This document shows, one piece after another, positions 1 to 6,055 of a stretch of DNA of 6,806 bases. The stretch is taken from positions 1 through 6,806 of the forward strand of contig JAGHTJ010000129.1 in NCBI GenBank assembly GCA_018065375.1. Direction: 5' to 3'. The stretch comes from Candidatus Equinaster intestinalis. GTDB taxonomy: Bacteria; Bacillota_A; Clostridia; Oscillospirales; Acutalibacteraceae. Within the stretch, counting starts at the first letter, position 1. Each line of letters starts with the position of its first letter. The notes under the pieces are model-generated. The model saw nothing but the letters and a program-made list of their open reading frames with translations. It did no database searches and was not told the DNA's origin. The position numbers were made by a program, and so were the translations under genes.

Positions 1-2
1 TA

Positions 3-521
3 CAGCAGCTTTCCTATGTGGTCAATATCTGGTGCGATGTAACGGCAACAGTAAGTATCGGAATGTTCGGCATTTTCGGCTGTAACTTCTTCCTGCTTTC
101 CGCCAATTACGGCACGCTGGATAAAATCGTGGATGACGGCAGAGGCACAGGTCGGGCACGGGCGATTTCGATTATCGCTCCCGTAATTATGGCGGTACTG
201 GCTGTGGCGGCGTTCCTTAATTGGAAAGATAAGGATATGTTCTGTGCCGTGATGCGGCTTGTTATGCTGATTCCGGCGTTGCCTGCATCCTATTTTAACT
301 TAAAGCACATTCTTTTGCCGATGGATCCCTTTGAGTTTCTGCGGGCAACCAAGCCCTGCAACATTGCCGCACTGGTGTTCTACACGCTGACGGCGGCGTA
401 TGTAATATGCTCGGATCAGGTGAGCAGTACGGTCAGCGGTATTCTATTAGTAGCAATGTCGGTGTCGGTACTCGGTCTGTCTATATGTGCGGTAAAGGGG
501 GCGAAGAAATGGGGAATCTGA
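3..521 (+). CDS. Multi-pass membrane protein, unknown function (5' partial)
   Basis: The reading frame is open to the left edge of the window (it reads QQLSY before the GTG at 18), so this is most likely the 3' part of a longer gene; the GTG at 18 has no ribosome binding site in front of it. About 172 residues are visible, with some five hydrophobic stretches (roughly frame residues 15-35, 55-75, 80-102, 117-138 and 141-163) separated by short charged loops, so the product is an integral membrane protein. I recognise no catalytic motif or family. It ends in TGA and overlaps the start of the PrsW-like protease gene by 13 bases, which implies translational coupling and a joint role, perhaps as substrate, partner or regulator of the protease (inference). 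The sequence is visibly richer in G and C than the operon beginning at 1590. Confidence 0.75.
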   Translation, partial: QQLSYVVNIWCDVTATVSIGMFGIFGCNFFLLSANYGTLDKIVDDGRGTGRARAISIIAPVIMAVLAVAAFLNWKDKDMFCAVMRLVMLIPALPASYFNLKHILLPMDPFEFLRATKPCNIAALVFYTLTAAYVICSDQVSSTVSGILLVAMSVSVLGLSICAVKGAKKWGI

Positions 522-1141
522 ATTTAATTCTGTTTATTAGTTTTGCCGCTCCCTTGCTTATGACATTGTTCGTTTGCAAAGGCAAGGCAAGAACGCTCCT
601 GTTCTTCCTTTTTATCGGTATGGTGGTGTGTCTGTTCTGCGGCGAATTCAGCGCGTTCATTATGAAGATGCTGCCGTTTGACAGGCAGTATTACACATCC
701 AACTTCACCCCGTTTTTCGAGGAAGTTTTCAAGGCATTGCCCATTCTCGTCTATGCTTTTATGTATAAACCGAAAAAACGCACCCTGCTCGAATGCTCCA
801 TTTTGGTCGGTGTCGGCTTTGCGATGCTTGAAAACGCATTTATACTCGGTAGCGCGGCAGCTACGGTTTCGGTGGTAAATGCACTTATTCGCGGCTTCGG
901 TGCCGGAATGATGCACGGTGTCTGCACCCTCGCCATCGGCTACGGTATGACCTTTGTGCATACAAGACGAAAACTGTTCTATACCGGAACGGTGGCACTT
1001 TTGGCTGTGGCGATGATTTACCACTCGTTATATAACACCATCGTTCAGTCCTCGCATCAGCTTGTCGGCTTCCTATTGCCCGTCATCACCTTCATCCCCG
1101 TGCTTGTTCTGCTGAATAAGACGGAGGAAAAGAAGAAATAA
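509..1141 (+). CDS. PrsW-family intramembrane metalloprotease (CPBP/M82-like)
   Basis: This encodes a 210-residue polytopic membrane protein carrying the ordered PrsW motifs. These are a Glu-Glu pair followed by Lys (E71, E72, K75 in FFEEVFKALPIL), a Gly-rich helix with Glu (E108 in GFAMLENAF), a His (H136 in HGVCTLAIGYG) and a final HSLYN (H172, N176). In this family the Glu and His residues are thought to bind zinc inside the membrane. Bacillus PrsW performs site-1 cleavage of an anti-sigma factor, but other members cut other targets or are uncharacterised, so the substrate here is unknown. The frame is open further upstream to 407. I chose ATG 509 because an AAAGGGGG-like ribosome binding site (about 493-501) precedes it and the motifs start after it. 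The gene overlaps its upstream membrane-protein neighbour and is followed by a terminator at 1183. The lysine-rich C-terminus (EEKKK) is probably cytosolic. Confidence 0.88.
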   Translation: MGNLNLILFISFAAPLLMTLFVCKGKARTLLFFLFIGMVVCLFCGEFSAFIMKMLPFDRQYYTSNFTPFFEEVFKALPILVYAFMYKPKKRTLLECSILVGVGFAMLENAFILGSAAATVSVVNALIRGFGAGMMHGVCTLAIGYGMTFVHTRRKLFYTGTVALLAVAMIYHSLYNTIVQSSHQLVGFLLPVITFIPVLVLLNKTEEKKK

Positions 1142-1182
1142 AGAAAATAAAACCGATTTAATTAAGAAACATATAAACAAAC

Positions 1183-1233
1183 AGCAGGCTACCTTTATGC
1201 TGCGGCATTTACAGGTAGTCTGCTTTCTTTTTT
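1183..1233 (+). terminator. Rho-independent terminator after the PrsW-like gene
   Basis: The arms AGCAGGCTACCT (1183-1194) and AGGTAGTCTGCT (1213-1224) form a 12-bp stem with a single G-U pair. A small inner hairpin (ATGC/GCAT, 1197-1208) sits in the loop. The stem is followed directly by TTCTTTTTT. It lies 41 bases past the stop codon at 1141, so it should end the transcript of the two membrane-protein genes. Confidence 0.9.
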
Positions 1234-1424
1234 GCCATTTTGAAGCCGAATTCTCCGGCGGTAATATTTTTATGGCTTACCGATAATTTTTTACATACAC
1301 TACATATGGTGGCTAAAAATCTGTTTTTATTGAAGGCTAATCAATTTGTGTTAAATATGCCGAATTTTGCAAATAAAAGTTGCGAGTTTTATTGATTATC
1401 CATATTATAAAATACTCGTTATCC
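1234..1424. other. AT-rich spacer with no convincing gene
   Basis: I see no ORF with a ribosome binding site on either strand. The longest candidate on + (ATG at 1306, 29 codons) has no binding site and no recognisable sequence. Weak local structure exists: a small GCCG/CGGC stem around 1246-1260, and an imperfect inverted repeat with CGAGT (1383-1387) facing ACTCG (1414-1418). None can be assigned a function. Confidence 0.6.
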
Positions 1425-1467
1425 AAAAGATGAAGCCTCGTGCAAACTGAACGAGACTTCATCTTTT
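1425..1467. terminator. Near-perfect hairpin, candidate bidirectional terminator
   Basis: AAAAGATGAAGCCTCGT (1425-1441) and ACGAGACTTCATCTTTT (1451-1467) form a 17-bp stem with one C-A mismatch (1436/1456) and a 9-base loop. The outer A-tract and T-tract make it terminator-like on both strands, but the T-run after the + strand stem is only TTTT then CATT, so termination strength is uncertain. No gene ends next to it: the protease operon already has a terminator at 1183-1233 and no minus-strand gene points into it. It could insulate the promoter at 1535, end a small RNA, or be left over from a lost gene. Confidence 0.6.
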
Positions 1468-1489
1468 CATTATCGAAAAGGATATTTTT

Positions 1490-1527
1490 TGATAAAATCA
1501 TAATTTAATGCAATTAAATTTTTATCA
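1490..1527. promoter_or_regulatory. AT-rich dyad upstream of the -35 box, candidate operator
   Basis: AATTTAAT (1502-1509) and ATTAAATT (1513-1520) form a perfect 8-bp dyad around GCA. It is flanked by a second pair of arms, TGATAAA (1490-1496) and TTTATCA (1521-1527), with a 5-base asymmetry on the left side. The dyad ends 7 bases before the -35 box of the promoter at 1535. That position suits an activator or repressor site, or an UP-element-like AT tract. No regulator can be named. Confidence 0.4.
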
Positions 1528-1534
1528 CCTCCTC

Positions 1535-1564
1535 TTGACAGCATTTGGGATTTAGTGTTACAAT
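1535..1564 (+). promoter_or_regulatory. Strong sigma-A-type promoter of the 1590-5979 operon
   Basis: There is a perfect -35 box TTGACA (1535-1540), an 18-base spacer, and TACAAT (1559-1564, five of six consensus bases) with an extended -10 TG at 1556-1557. Transcription would start near 1571, just before the AGGGGGT ribosome binding site at 1574. A second, overlapping arrangement, TTGGGA (1545-1550), 17 bases, then perfect TATAAT (1568-1573), would start at about 1580 and lose that binding site. The first reading is preferred. Confidence 0.75.
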
Positions 1565-1589
1565 ATTTATAATAGGGGGTATGTTTACA

Positions 1590-2813
1590 ATGAAAACATC
1601 AACTAAAAAAATACTTTTAATATCAGCTTTACTTTTCGGTATTATTTTAAAGATTGCCGTACTGTTTGTTATGCCTGCAAACCACACGTTTACAAGCGAG
1701 GTGTATCCGATACTTCTTTCGGTAAATTATCTTATGGTCGGCATTTTTTTGGCATTTATTTTCGGCAAAATCAGTGGGAAAATCAAAAAGGATTCTATAA
1801 AAATATTGGTTGCAACAGGTTTTGCGATTTGGTCGTATGTTGCGGTCTTGTTCGAAAATACCGTATGGTACGTTACATATCTTGCAAATCGTTTTGCTGA
1901 AGGCGGCGATTTCTTCGGAGAATTTCCGGGCGGATTTTTGTCCTGCTTTAAAGAAAGCTTTCAGTTCCACGCCGAGTATGCCTTGTTCACCCTCTTGCTT
2001 TGCGGATTTGTCATCGCTTTTTCGGGTATCAATGCTAAAGATGCCAAAGAGTACCGAAAGGAAAGGGAAATTAAAATCTTTTTAACCCTGCTTTTCGTTG
2101 CCGACATTATAGTAAAAGTGTGGGCATACCACATAATAGAATTTGAGCCGATATTTTTACAAAAGGGCTTCCTGATACTGGAAAAAATCAATTATTTGCT
2201 CGATGCCGGTATATTAGTAACACTTTTTGCGGTCTTCAATCGCCGCATAGAAAAAACATATTTAAAGATTATTTTCGCGGCAATACTTTCGGTTGTATTT
2301 ATTTGCACCGTGATAAACGAAAATGTCATTTTTTCAGACAAAGCCTATACTAACGAGCTGCTTAACTTCGGAATTTCGTCATTCGCGTTCCTGCTCCACA
2401 CCGTTTCCGGAATTTTCAAATCGGGACTTTCCGATTATCTGCTCGTAACCTTTGACTTTTTTGTGATCTGCCTTGTTCATATTTTGTTTTCGAAGTATGA
2501 TTTCATTTTGGAGCGCAAAAATAAGGATGGCAAGATAGCCGGCGGGAATTCGGCGTATGAGCTTTCCTTTACAAACGATGAGGGCGAAAAAATATCGGGA
2601 ATGATAAATGAAATTTCGAGTATAAAAATCGGCTCGCAAAAAATAGTTGCCGGAAAATTCACCCGAAATGACGGTGGCGAGGAATATGTTTGTTTGAGTA
2701 ATAACGGCGATTTTGCAGATGAAACCGTTACGGTTTGCGAAAATGAGCAGGAAATGCTCAAAGAATATGCACTGCAAATTTCAAAATTTTCCGAGCCGGC
2801 AAAAGAAGCGTAA
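1590..2813 (+). CDS. Polytopic membrane protein with soluble C-terminal domain, unknown function
   Basis: This is a 407-residue protein with about nine hydrophobic helices (roughly 7-28, 39-58, 70-88, 128-146, 161-183, 198-216, 225-242, 256-276 and 282-301). After them comes a charged, probably cytosolic domain (about 305-407) that looks beta-rich at 320-372 and helical near 385-400. I recognise no family and no catalytic motif. The frame extends upstream to a TTG at 1545, but that lies inside the promoter spacer. ATG 1581 is only one base from the AGGGGG at 1574-1579, while ATG 1590 sits at a normal spacing of 10, so 1590 is chosen. It is the first gene of the operon and lies 22 bases from the HAD gene. 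A role as transporter, sensor or membrane anchor for the soluble products downstream is possible but not shown by any motif. Confidence 0.8.
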   Translation: MKTSTKKILLISALLFGIILKIAVLFVMPANHTFTSEVYPILLSVNYLMVGIFLAFIFGKISGKIKKDSIKILVATGFAIWSYVAVLFENTVWYVTYLANRFAEGGDFFGEFPGGFLSCFKESFQFHAEYALFTLLLCGFVIAFSGINAKDAKEYRKEREIKIFLTLLFVADIIVKVWAYHIIEFEPIFLQKGFLILEKINYLLDAGILVTLFAVFNRRIEKTYLKIIFAAILSVVFICTVINENVIFSDKAYTNELLNFGISSFAFLLHTVSGIFKSGLSDYLLVTFDFFVICLVHILFSKYDFILERKNKDGKIAGGNSAYELSFTNDEGEKISGMINEISSIKIGSQKIVAGKFTRNDGGEEYVCLSNNGDFADETVTVCENEQEMLKEYALQISKFSEPAKEA

Positions 2814-2835
2814 AGCTTCAGCAATTAAAGAAAAA

Positions 2836-3303
2836 ATGAAGATTTTATTTTTGGATTTTGACGGTGTAGTGAACAGCGGAGCTTACCGTGAAAATTTCGA
2901 ATTATATGAGGCAAACCCGATTGAGCCCCAAAAGCTGGAGCTTATAAAGCGGATTGCAGATGAAACCTCCGCCAAAATAGTTTTAACCTCCACCTGGCGC
3001 AAATTTTGGCGTGAAGATGGTCCGCAGGATAATGAAAAGGGTATACTTATTGAAAGACTATTCGGGGATTGCGGCTTAAAGGTCTGTTCGAAAACGCCCG
3101 AGCTCGATTTCTTTTGCAGAGATAAAGAGGTTAAGGCATGGCTTGAATCCAATCCCGAGGCAGAAGCCTACTGTGTTTTAGATGATTTGAGTGAGTTTTT
3201 TGAGGAGCCTTCGGTTAAAGAGCATTTGGTTTTAACAAATTCCGAAACCGGAATAACCGAAGAAGATGTAAGCAAAGCAATCGGGATATTAAACGAAAAA
3301 TAA
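2836..3303 (+). CDS. HAD-superfamily protein, HAD_SAK_2 type
   Basis: This encodes a 155-residue cytosolic protein with the full set of HAD motifs. Motif I is DFDGVVN (7-13; D7 as nucleophile and D9 as acid/base by family analogy), motif II is LTSTWR (50-55), a conserved basic patch lies at CRDKEVKAWL (94-103), and acidic motif III/IV is VLDD (114-117). The C-terminal signature LTNSETGITEEDVSKAI (133-149) is typical of the HAD_SAK_2 family, a domain first described in multidomain 'Swiss Army Knife' RNA-repair proteins, where end-processing phosphatase activity is proposed. Here it stands alone, as in many bacteria, and its substrate is unknown. ATG 2836 is chosen because motif I must sit at the N-terminus; the frame runs further upstream, into the preceding gene. 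Its ribosome binding site is weak (AAAG at 2828-2831), so coupling to the upstream gene is likely. Confidence 0.85.
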   Translation: MKILFLDFDGVVNSGAYRENFELYEANPIEPQKLELIKRIADETSAKIVLTSTWRKFWREDGPQDNEKGILIERLFGDCGLKVCSKTPELDFFCRDKEVKAWLESNPEAEAYCVLDDLSEFFEEPSVKEHLVLTNSETGITEEDVSKAIGILNEK

Positions 3304-3316
3304 GGAGAAAAACTGT

Positions 3317-3712
3317 ATGTTTGCAGGAACTTTCAGCATTACAATTTCATCTGACGGTTTTCTTTTTGCGAACGCGGCGGAAAACCAAGACTTTATAAAG
3401 GCAATACTCGAATTTAAGGGTAAAACCTGTACCGTGCTTTTTGATACCGATAGGCTGGAAACGGTATTTTCATTTGATAAAGAAATATTTGAGGGCGAAA
3501 ACTATAAGGAGCTTTTTTCCTTCAAAACGGGCGACACTGCCGAAAAAATAGCAGGGCAGTTTTATATTCCGAAGGAGTATATGAAGTATTATCCCGATGA
3601 AGAGGTTTTTGTAATCGGACTTATGGAGTCGTTTTCGGTGGCGTCTCAAAAGCCGCAGGAAGCCGAAGACGCCGCAGAGCTTGAAAAAATATTATCGGAA
3701 TTTCAGATTTAA
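3317..3712 (+). CDS. Hypothetical protein, 131 aa
   Basis: I do not recognise this family. The product is a 131-residue acidic soluble protein with no signal peptide or membrane segment. Its N-terminal two thirds alternate hydrophobic residues in the manner of beta strands (3-19, 36-52, 79-85, 96-109). The last 20 residues (about 112-131) form an acidic helix ending at the stop. A clear AAGGAG (3302-3307), 9 bases before ATG 3317, supports the start; it overlaps the stop of the HAD gene. The stop codon at 3710-3712 overlaps the AAAGGAGG of the next gene. This tight packing argues for co-translation with both neighbours. Confidence 0.8.
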   Translation: MFAGTFSITISSDGFLFANAAENQDFIKAILEFKGKTCTVLFDTDRLETVFSFDKEIFEGENYKELFSFKTGDTAEKIAGQFYIPKEYMKYYPDEEVFVIGLMESFSVASQKPQEAEDAAELEKILSEFQI

Positions 3713-3725
3713 AGGAGGAAAAATT

Positions 3726-4664
3726 ATGATAAATACAACTAACGAAAAAAATAACCTCTATGAGCTTCATAGTTTTATAAGATTTTATTTTTCTGCAAGC
3801 GGAGAAATAAATAATAATGTAAATGAAGAAAGCGAAAATGAGCTTTTAAAGTACATAGCCAAAACCCGAACCGGGGAAATTCCGGTTAACTTTGAGGAAA
3901 CCGAGCGGCTTATTACTTTGCTTATGAGAACCCAAAGGGCAGATGAGCAGAGAGTAAAGCAGTATTGCTATATCAAAAAATTTCTCGCCCAAAACGGTAT
4001 GGAGGATTTGTTCCGTAGCATTTTTGAGCTGATTTTCGAAATCTTTAAAGAGGGCGCGATAAACGCTTCGGTTATTAAGTCTCTGCTCGATAATTACGGC
4101 AGACGCATAGCGTATGTTCTGAAGGATAAAACCCGCGAAGAGGTTATAAGCAGTATAGAGCAGTATGCCCTCTTAAAAAGACAGCTTGTTTTAATTTCCG
4201 TTTTAAAAACACCTACGGACGATGTCTGCACCCTGCAAAACGATTTAACCGATGAACTTCCCGAAAGTTTTATTTTTGAAGAAGACGAAAACGAGGACGA
4301 CAGCATCGAGCTTACCAATATGGTTATCGAGCTTGAAACCGATATGTACGATAAGATGAAGAAGGTAAACACGCTTCCCTGGTATTGTACGGACGAGGAC
4401 GAAGAGTGCGCTTATATCGGTAATATGATTACTCTTGCCGATAAGGGGAGCGAAAGAAAGGTAACCTATCAGATTATTGAGCGGACCGAATATACATCAT
4501 ATAATGAAATGTTTTCAAAAAGAAAACCGGCAAGCTTCGGCTTTGGGGATATGAGCGCAGAGGAATTGACGGATAAATTCCTGAAGCTTTTCGGAAAAAT
4601 GCAAATTACCGAAAACTGCCTTGCGCTTTCGGTAATTGATGTATCGAAAAGCTTTAATGGGTGA
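3726..4664 (+). CDS. Hypothetical protein with C-terminal ASCH-like half-domain
   Basis: This is a 312-residue soluble protein. Residues 1-165 are mostly helical with no motif I recognise. Residues 175-230 are very acidic (EEDENEDD at 185-192, TDEDEE at 222-227). Residues 230-305 (IGNMITL, then KVTYQIIERTEYTSYNEMF, then a helix and a final ENCLALSVI strand) resemble the second half of an ASCH domain, where a VGDxI strand is followed by strands, a helix at SFEELF and a closing hydrophobic strand. ASCH is a PUA-like fold linked to RNA binding or RNA-related hydrolysis. The expected N-terminal half (a P-F-E-x-I-x-x-G-x-K-T-I-E-x-R motif) is missing from this protein but occurs just downstream at 4671. 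ATG 3726 has an ideal AAAGGAGG at 3711-3718. The ASCH call is my reading of the pattern and needs a profile search. Confidence 0.75.
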   Translation: MINTTNEKNNLYELHSFIRFYFSASGEINNNVNEESENELLKYIAKTRTGEIPVNFEETERLITLLMRTQRADEQRVKQYCYIKKFLAQNGMEDLFRSIFELIFEIFKEGAINASVIKSLLDNYGRRIAYVLKDKTREEVISSIEQYALLKRQLVLISVLKTPTDDVCTLQNDLTDELPESFIFEEDENEDDSIELTNMVIELETDMYDKMKKVNTLPWYCTDEDEECAYIGNMITLADKGSERKVTYQIIERTEYTSYNEMFSKRKPASFGFGDMSAEELTDKFLKLFGKMQITENCLALSVIDVSKSFNG

Positions 4665-4670
4665 TTTAAA

Positions 4671-4763
4671 ATGAATCATAATATGCATCTGAAAGGTGTC
4701 CCGTTTGAAAAAATACGTTCGGGAGCTAAAACTATTGAGCTTCGGCTTTATGATAAATCCTGA
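4671..4763 (+). pseudogene. Truncated ASCH-domain gene (N-terminal half only)
   Basis: A 30-residue frame opens 6 bases after the preceding stop codon, with GGGTGA at 4659-4664 as a possible ribosome binding site. It contains the hallmark start of an ASCH protein: MHLKGVPFEKIRSGAKTIEL then RLYDKS, with the conserved G-x-K-T-I-E-x-R core. It stops at TGA (4761). Read through, the frame continues S-K-I-H, which fits the usual family sequence R-S-K-I-x-V-G-D at the stop position, so the TGA may be a C-to-T change in an Arg CGA codon. A second stop (TAA, 4776-4778) follows within a few codons and the rest of the domain is absent here. A matching C-terminal half lies upstream, inside the 3726-4664 product. 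The peptide could still be translated, but it is too short to fold as an ASCH domain alone. Confidence 0.65.
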
Positions 4764-4809
4764 AGCAAAATACATTCATAATCAAGTATTCTGAAAAAGG
4801 AGAAATATT

Positions 4810-5979
4810 ATGGGAAACAATGTGAGAATACATTTTTCGGTAGACGATTTTATCGAGCCCTTTATGGCTCTTGCCGAAAAGGAGTACCGCTCGGTATTTG
4901 AGGTTGAAGCCTTCGCGTTTATGAAGCGTATGCACGATACATACGGTATGATTTTTTCCTGCTACTGTTTTTTTGAGGGCAAAAACGGCACATTGGCAGA
5001 TGTTCCCGAAAGTTTTCAGGAAGAGTTTCAAAAAAATTCCGATTGGCTTCGCTTCGGCTTTCATGCAATGAATTCGGAAAGTAATTACGGTTCGGATTTT
5101 ATTAAAACCGGTGATGTAATTACAGATGCTGCCGTGGCACGGGAGCAGTACCACTCGGTAATAAGGGAGCTTGTTCGTATAACTGGCGGCAAAGAGTGTA
5201 TTGACCGTTTTCCCCGCATACATTTTTACGCCGGAAGCAGTGAGATTTGCGAAGCCTGGAAGAATACGGAATACGGAATAAAGGGTCTGATTTCTTCGGA
5301 GGACGACCGTACTTGCTATTATAATACCCCGGCGCAGTGTCAGCAACTTAACACTACCGGATTTTGCCTTGATAAAGAGCAGAATATTCCTTTTTGGAAA
5401 ACCTTTTTGCGCTTTGAGAGTATGAAAAACGAGGAAAGCTTGAAGGCACATCTCGAAAAATCCGATGTCTATAAGGAATGCCTTGTGTTTACCCATGCGC
5501 CTTTCCTTACGGTAAAGGATATTCAAAATTATTTTGTAATCTGCGCCGAATATGCGAAAAGCAGGGGATATAAAATGGGATATTTTTATGAAAATAATCT
5601 TGATGACGATTGGAGCGAAATGCTATCCCTTGCAAAATCGTTTTTAAATTCTCATAATGAAACGGACAAAAAATATCATCAAGCTCTGATTTTGCATACT
5701 GCCGATGGCGAAAAAATTGAGCTTTCTGTAGCTGCCGATTCGGTGGACGAATTAAAAGGACAAGAGTGCGAAAAAATCACGCTTTTATTGGAAAAGCATA
5801 CCAATCCGGCGGTTTCGAAGATGATTTGCGTTTGGCAAAACGGCGAGATTGATGCCCCGGCTTTTGATGTTATGAAAACTTTGTGCCGGACAAACGAGGA
5901 AAATAAAAAAGCATCTGTCCTACTCCGCACCGGAGCAAATACTTTTTCGAAAAAATCAATTAAGGATATTATAGGATAA
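4810..5979 (+). CDS. Polysaccharide-deacetylase-superfamily (NodB-like) protein with extra C-terminal domain
   Basis: This encodes a 389-residue protein. The N-terminal ~280 residues show the order of a NodB/CE4-type barrel: strand IHFSVDD (7-13, D12/D13 at the metal-binding Asp position), FGFHAMN (82-88, H85), RIHFYAGSSEICEAW (136-150) with YGIKGLISSEDD (155-166), and FTHAPFL (227-233, H229). Classic CE4 enzymes have H-x-x-x-H at motif 2; here the second His is not evident, so metal binding may differ. Members of the superfamily remove N-acetyl groups or act on other sugars. No signal peptide is seen, so the protein should be cytosolic, which is unusual for a wall deacetylase. Residues 288-389 form a separate small domain of unknown type. 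AAGGAG (4797-4802) supports ATG 4810. It is the last gene of the operon, before the hairpin at 6024. Confidence 0.8.
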   Translation: MGNNVRIHFSVDDFIEPFMALAEKEYRSVFEVEAFAFMKRMHDTYGMIFSCYCFFEGKNGTLADVPESFQEEFQKNSDWLRFGFHAMNSESNYGSDFIKTGDVITDAAVAREQYHSVIRELVRITGGKECIDRFPRIHFYAGSSEICEAWKNTEYGIKGLISSEDDRTCYYNTPAQCQQLNTTGFCLDKEQNIPFWKTFLRFESMKNEESLKAHLEKSDVYKECLVFTHAPFLTVKDIQNYFVICAEYAKSRGYKMGYFYENNLDDDWSEMLSLAKSFLNSHNETDKKYHQALILHTADGEKIELSVAADSVDELKGQECEKITLLLEKHTNPAVSKMICVWQNGEIDAPAFDVMKTLCRTNEENKKASVLLRTGANTFSKKSIKDIIG

Positions 5980-6023
5980 AGACGGAAAAGTCAAACTGTA
6001 AATTAAAATTACACATCATATAA

Positions 6024-6055
6024 CAAAGCCGTCCGATTGATTTCGGACGGCTTTG
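6024..6055. terminator. Hairpin terminator between convergent units
   Basis: CAAAGCCGTCCGA (6024-6036) and TCGGACGGCTTTG (6043-6055) form a perfect 13-bp stem with a 6-base loop. It is GC-rich in the middle, with an A/T-tract at the base on both strands (CTTTG then CTCATTT on +; CTTTG then TTAT on -). It sits 44 bases after the deacetylase-like gene and downstream of the minus-strand pair, so it probably serves both directions. Confidence 0.8.

Noticed and set aside
524..1024. 166-codon open frame on the minus strand, antisense to the PrsW-like gene
   Set aside because: It is rich in His, Cys and Gln in an unnatural way and lies opposite a gene with a full set of protease motifs.
1306..1395. 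29-residue plus-strand ORF in the spacer
   Set aside because: No ribosome binding site, no promoter and no recognisable sequence.
1524..1533. Minus-strand AGGAGGTGAT, a perfect ribosome binding site, upstream of the operon promoter
   Set aside because: The first ATG after it on that strand is more than 20 bases away and no open frame of useful length follows; probably chance or a relic.
1545..1589. Upstream TTG 1545 or ATG 1581 as start of the 407-residue membrane protein
   Set aside because: TTG 1545 lies between the -35 and -10 boxes, and ATG 1581 is one base from the ribosome binding site; ATG 1590 has correct spacing.
4761..4763. TGA as a recoded selenocysteine codon in the ASCH fragment
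   Set aside because: A TAA follows five codons later, no SECIS-like hairpin is evident just downstream, and ASCH proteins have a basic residue, not Cys, at this position.
4732..5526. 264-codon open frame on the minus strand, antisense to the deacetylase-like gene
   Set aside because: It has no family resemblance, lies wholly opposite a gene with clear motifs and a good ribosome binding site, and is explained by the codon bias of that gene.
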